Of a stretch of 64,000 nt of DNA, positions 62,016 through 64,000 are shown piece by piece. The stretch is from contig CAIQIQ010000019.1 of NCBI GenBank assembly GCA_903871935.1, positions 1-64,000 of the forward strand. The letters run 5' to 3'. Under the pieces are notes generated by a model, which saw only the letters and a program-made list of their open reading frames with translations, searched no databases and had not been told where the DNA came from. A program made the position numbers and the translations under genes. The DNA is from an uncultured Phycisphaerales bacterium (GTDB lineage: Bacteria > Planctomycetota > Phycisphaerae > Tepidisphaerales > Tepidisphaeraceae). The first letter of the stretch is position 1, and the number at the start of each line of letters is the position of its first letter.

Positions 62016-63251
62016 ATGGAGGTTATGGAAACGCCGGTGATTCCGCGCAGGACGGAGAAGCGCTGGCACTATGCGCCCAACGTGATTGCGCTGGGATGGG
62101 TAAGCTTTCTCACCGACATGGCGTCGGAGATGCTTTACCCGATCATCCCGCTGTTTCTGACTACCACGTTGGGTGCAAGTCCGGCCATCGTGGGGCTGAT
62201 CGATGGGATCGCCGAGGGCATCAGTACACTGCTTCGCTGGTTTGCCGGTGCGATTTCCGATCACTACCGCCGGCGCAAGCCATTCATCTTCGCGGGGTAT
62301 ACGCTATCGGCGTTGAGCAAGCCGGTAATGGGAATGGCTGCACTGGCCATAGGCTGGCCGCTGTTTCTGGTTGCACGAATCGTCGATCGAGTAGGCAAGT
62401 CGATCCGTACTGCGCCGCGTGATGCACTGATTGCGGATTCCACTCCTGTGGAGCACCGCGGCGCGGCATTCGGGCTGCATCGCGCGATGGACACGGCCGG
62501 AGCAGTGGCCGGGCCGGCAGTTGCGCTTCTGGTGCTATGGAGCTGGCCGGATGTGCCGCTGCATTACCTGTTCTTCCTGGCATTGTTGCCGGGACTGGGC
62601 AGCAGCCTGCTGACACTGGTGATGATCCGAGATGTGCCGGCGGAGAAGCTGAGCAGTGGCCCGCGCCCGGCCATCTGGCGGCGCTACCCGGCCGCCTTCT
62701 GGCGGGTGCTGACGGTGATCGGCATTTTCTCGCTGGCCAACAGCAGTGACTCGTTTCTGGTGCTGCGGAGCAAAGACGATGGTTTGTCGTTCGTGCAGAT
62801 CGTCCTGGCGTTCATGCTGTACAACCTGGTGTATGCGTTACTGTCGTCGCCGATGGGCAGGCTGTCGGATCGAGTTGGCCGTCGACCGGTGATCGCAGGT
62901 GGATGGCTGCTCTACGCGGGGGTGTATGCAGGCTTCGCCATCCTGCGGACTCCGCTGGCGCCGTGGGTGCTCTGGAGTTTGTATGGTGCGTATCAGGCGA
63001 TGAGCGAGGGTGTGAGCAAGGCGCTGATTGGCGACACGGTCTGCGCGCAGGATCGCGCTGGCGCGATCGGCTTGACCTATACCATCGCGGGGCTGGCGCA
63101 GTTCGTTGCCAGTGTCGTGGCGGGGAGCACATGGGGCGTCCACCTCGGCGGGTGGCATCTGCCGTTTGTGCTGGGATCGGGACTGGCTTTTATTGCAGTC
63201 GGGGCGCTGATGTTGATGGTTCCGCTGAGGCATTCAACGCAGCACGTATAA
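62016..63251 (+). CDS. MFS transporter
   Basis: A ~411-residue membrane protein with about 11-12 helices. The first helix reads GWVSFLTDMASEMLYPIIPLFL, and ISDHYRRRKP in the loop between helices 2 and 3 is the MFS G-x-x-x-D/R-x-x-R-R signature variant; SSPMGRLSDRVGRRPVIAGGWLL repeats it in the second half. The set resembles the drug/sugar efflux families with a D-M-x-S-E-M start. ATG 62016 is my choice; GTG at 61977 or ATG 62025 are possible. Substrate unknown. Convergent with the ABC gene, 6 bp apart. Confidence 0.8.
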   Translation: MEVMETPVIPRRTEKRWHYAPNVIALGWVSFLTDMASEMLYPIIPLFLTTTLGASPAIVGLIDGIAEGISTLLRWFAGAISDHYRRRKPFIFAGYTLSALSKPVMGMAALAIGWPLFLVARIVDRVGKSIRTAPRDALIADSTPVEHRGAAFGLHRAMDTAGAVAGPAVALLVLWSWPDVPLHYLFFLALLPGLGSSLLTLVMIRDVPAEKLSSGPRPAIWRRYPAAFWRVLTVIGIFSLANSSDSFLVLRSKDDGLSFVQIVLAFMLYNLVYALLSSPMGRLSDRVGRRPVIAGGWLLYAGVYAGFAILRTPLAPWVLWSLYGAYQAMSEGVSKALIGDTVCAQDRAGAIGLTYTIAGLAQFVASVVAGSTWGVHLGGWHLPFVLGSGLAFIAVGALMLMVPLRHSTQHV

Positions 63252-63257
63252 TCGGGG

Positions 63258-64000
<743 letters not shown>

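Overview
This 64 kb window is a GC-rich bacterial chromosome segment that most likely comes from a planctomycete, and I would guess class Phycisphaerae (inference). The evidence is a 1,884-residue surface protein whose N-terminus carries the E-x-R-x-LLA motif (MESRILLA) seen on many planctomycete extracellular proteins, PQQ-type propeller proteins opening with the phylum-typical DWPQFQGP...NGVSPETG sequence, many secreted glycan-active proteins, and intergenic space full of short palindromic repeats. Good Shine-Dalgarno sequences are common and decide most starts.

Layout. 1-8.6 kb is an accessory, repeat-rich region: the tail of a Y1 (IS200-like) transposase, two copies of a 92-bp intergenic repeat, a minus-strand set encoding a HEPN-like protein, a uracil-DNA-glycosylase-like protein and a GIY-YIG (LEM-3-like) nuclease behind a HEAT-repeat exported protein, then a REP-associated transposase (RAYT) pseudogene split by copies of its presumed own repeat, and a 401-residue zinc-finger/HTH protein of unknown function. 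9.1-16.6 kb is a sugar/methyl cluster: a GH123-like exported protein, an NAD-dependent epimerase, a Gfo/Idh/MocA oxidoreductase, a methyltransferase-like protein and a URO-D-like protein. 16.9-22.4 kb holds an Rrf2 regulator, a PPOX flavoprotein, a deletion derivative of the 401-residue gene, GT2 and PAP2 enzymes, a TauE/SafE exporter, tRNA-Ile, proC and tRNA-Leu.

22.8-50.5 kb is mostly a large glycan-degradation region: a giant BNR/FN3/cadherin adhesin-like protein, a heparinase II/III-like lyase, two right-handed beta-helix proteins, a GH42-like hydrolase, two PQQ-like propeller proteins and, divergently transcribed, a transglutaminase-like protein, an MttB-family methyltransferase, a second GH123-like protein carrying a zinc ribbon, another TIM-barrel-type exported protein and a zinc-site URO-D/MtaA-like methyltransferase. 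Extracellular glycan breakdown is thus interleaved with cytoplasmic C1-transfer enzymes.

51-64 kb is more ordinary: prepilin peptidase, hisH, a parvulin-type lipoprotein, a thioredoxin-fold protein without the CxxC, an isolated atpG, a GH4 glucosidase/galactosidase gene with an in-frame TGA at a conserved Trp position, nadE, a GH43-like enzyme, pcm, an MFS transporter and the C-terminal end of an ABC exporter.

The most unusual items are the RAYT gene broken by its own repeat array, the 816-bp deletion between 7-bp direct repeats in the unknown 401-residue gene family, the GH4 internal stop, the HEPN/UDG-like/GIY-YIG cassette and a compact cloverleaf-like intergenic element near 50.6 kb. No CRISPR array, rRNA operon, integrase or complete phage was seen.
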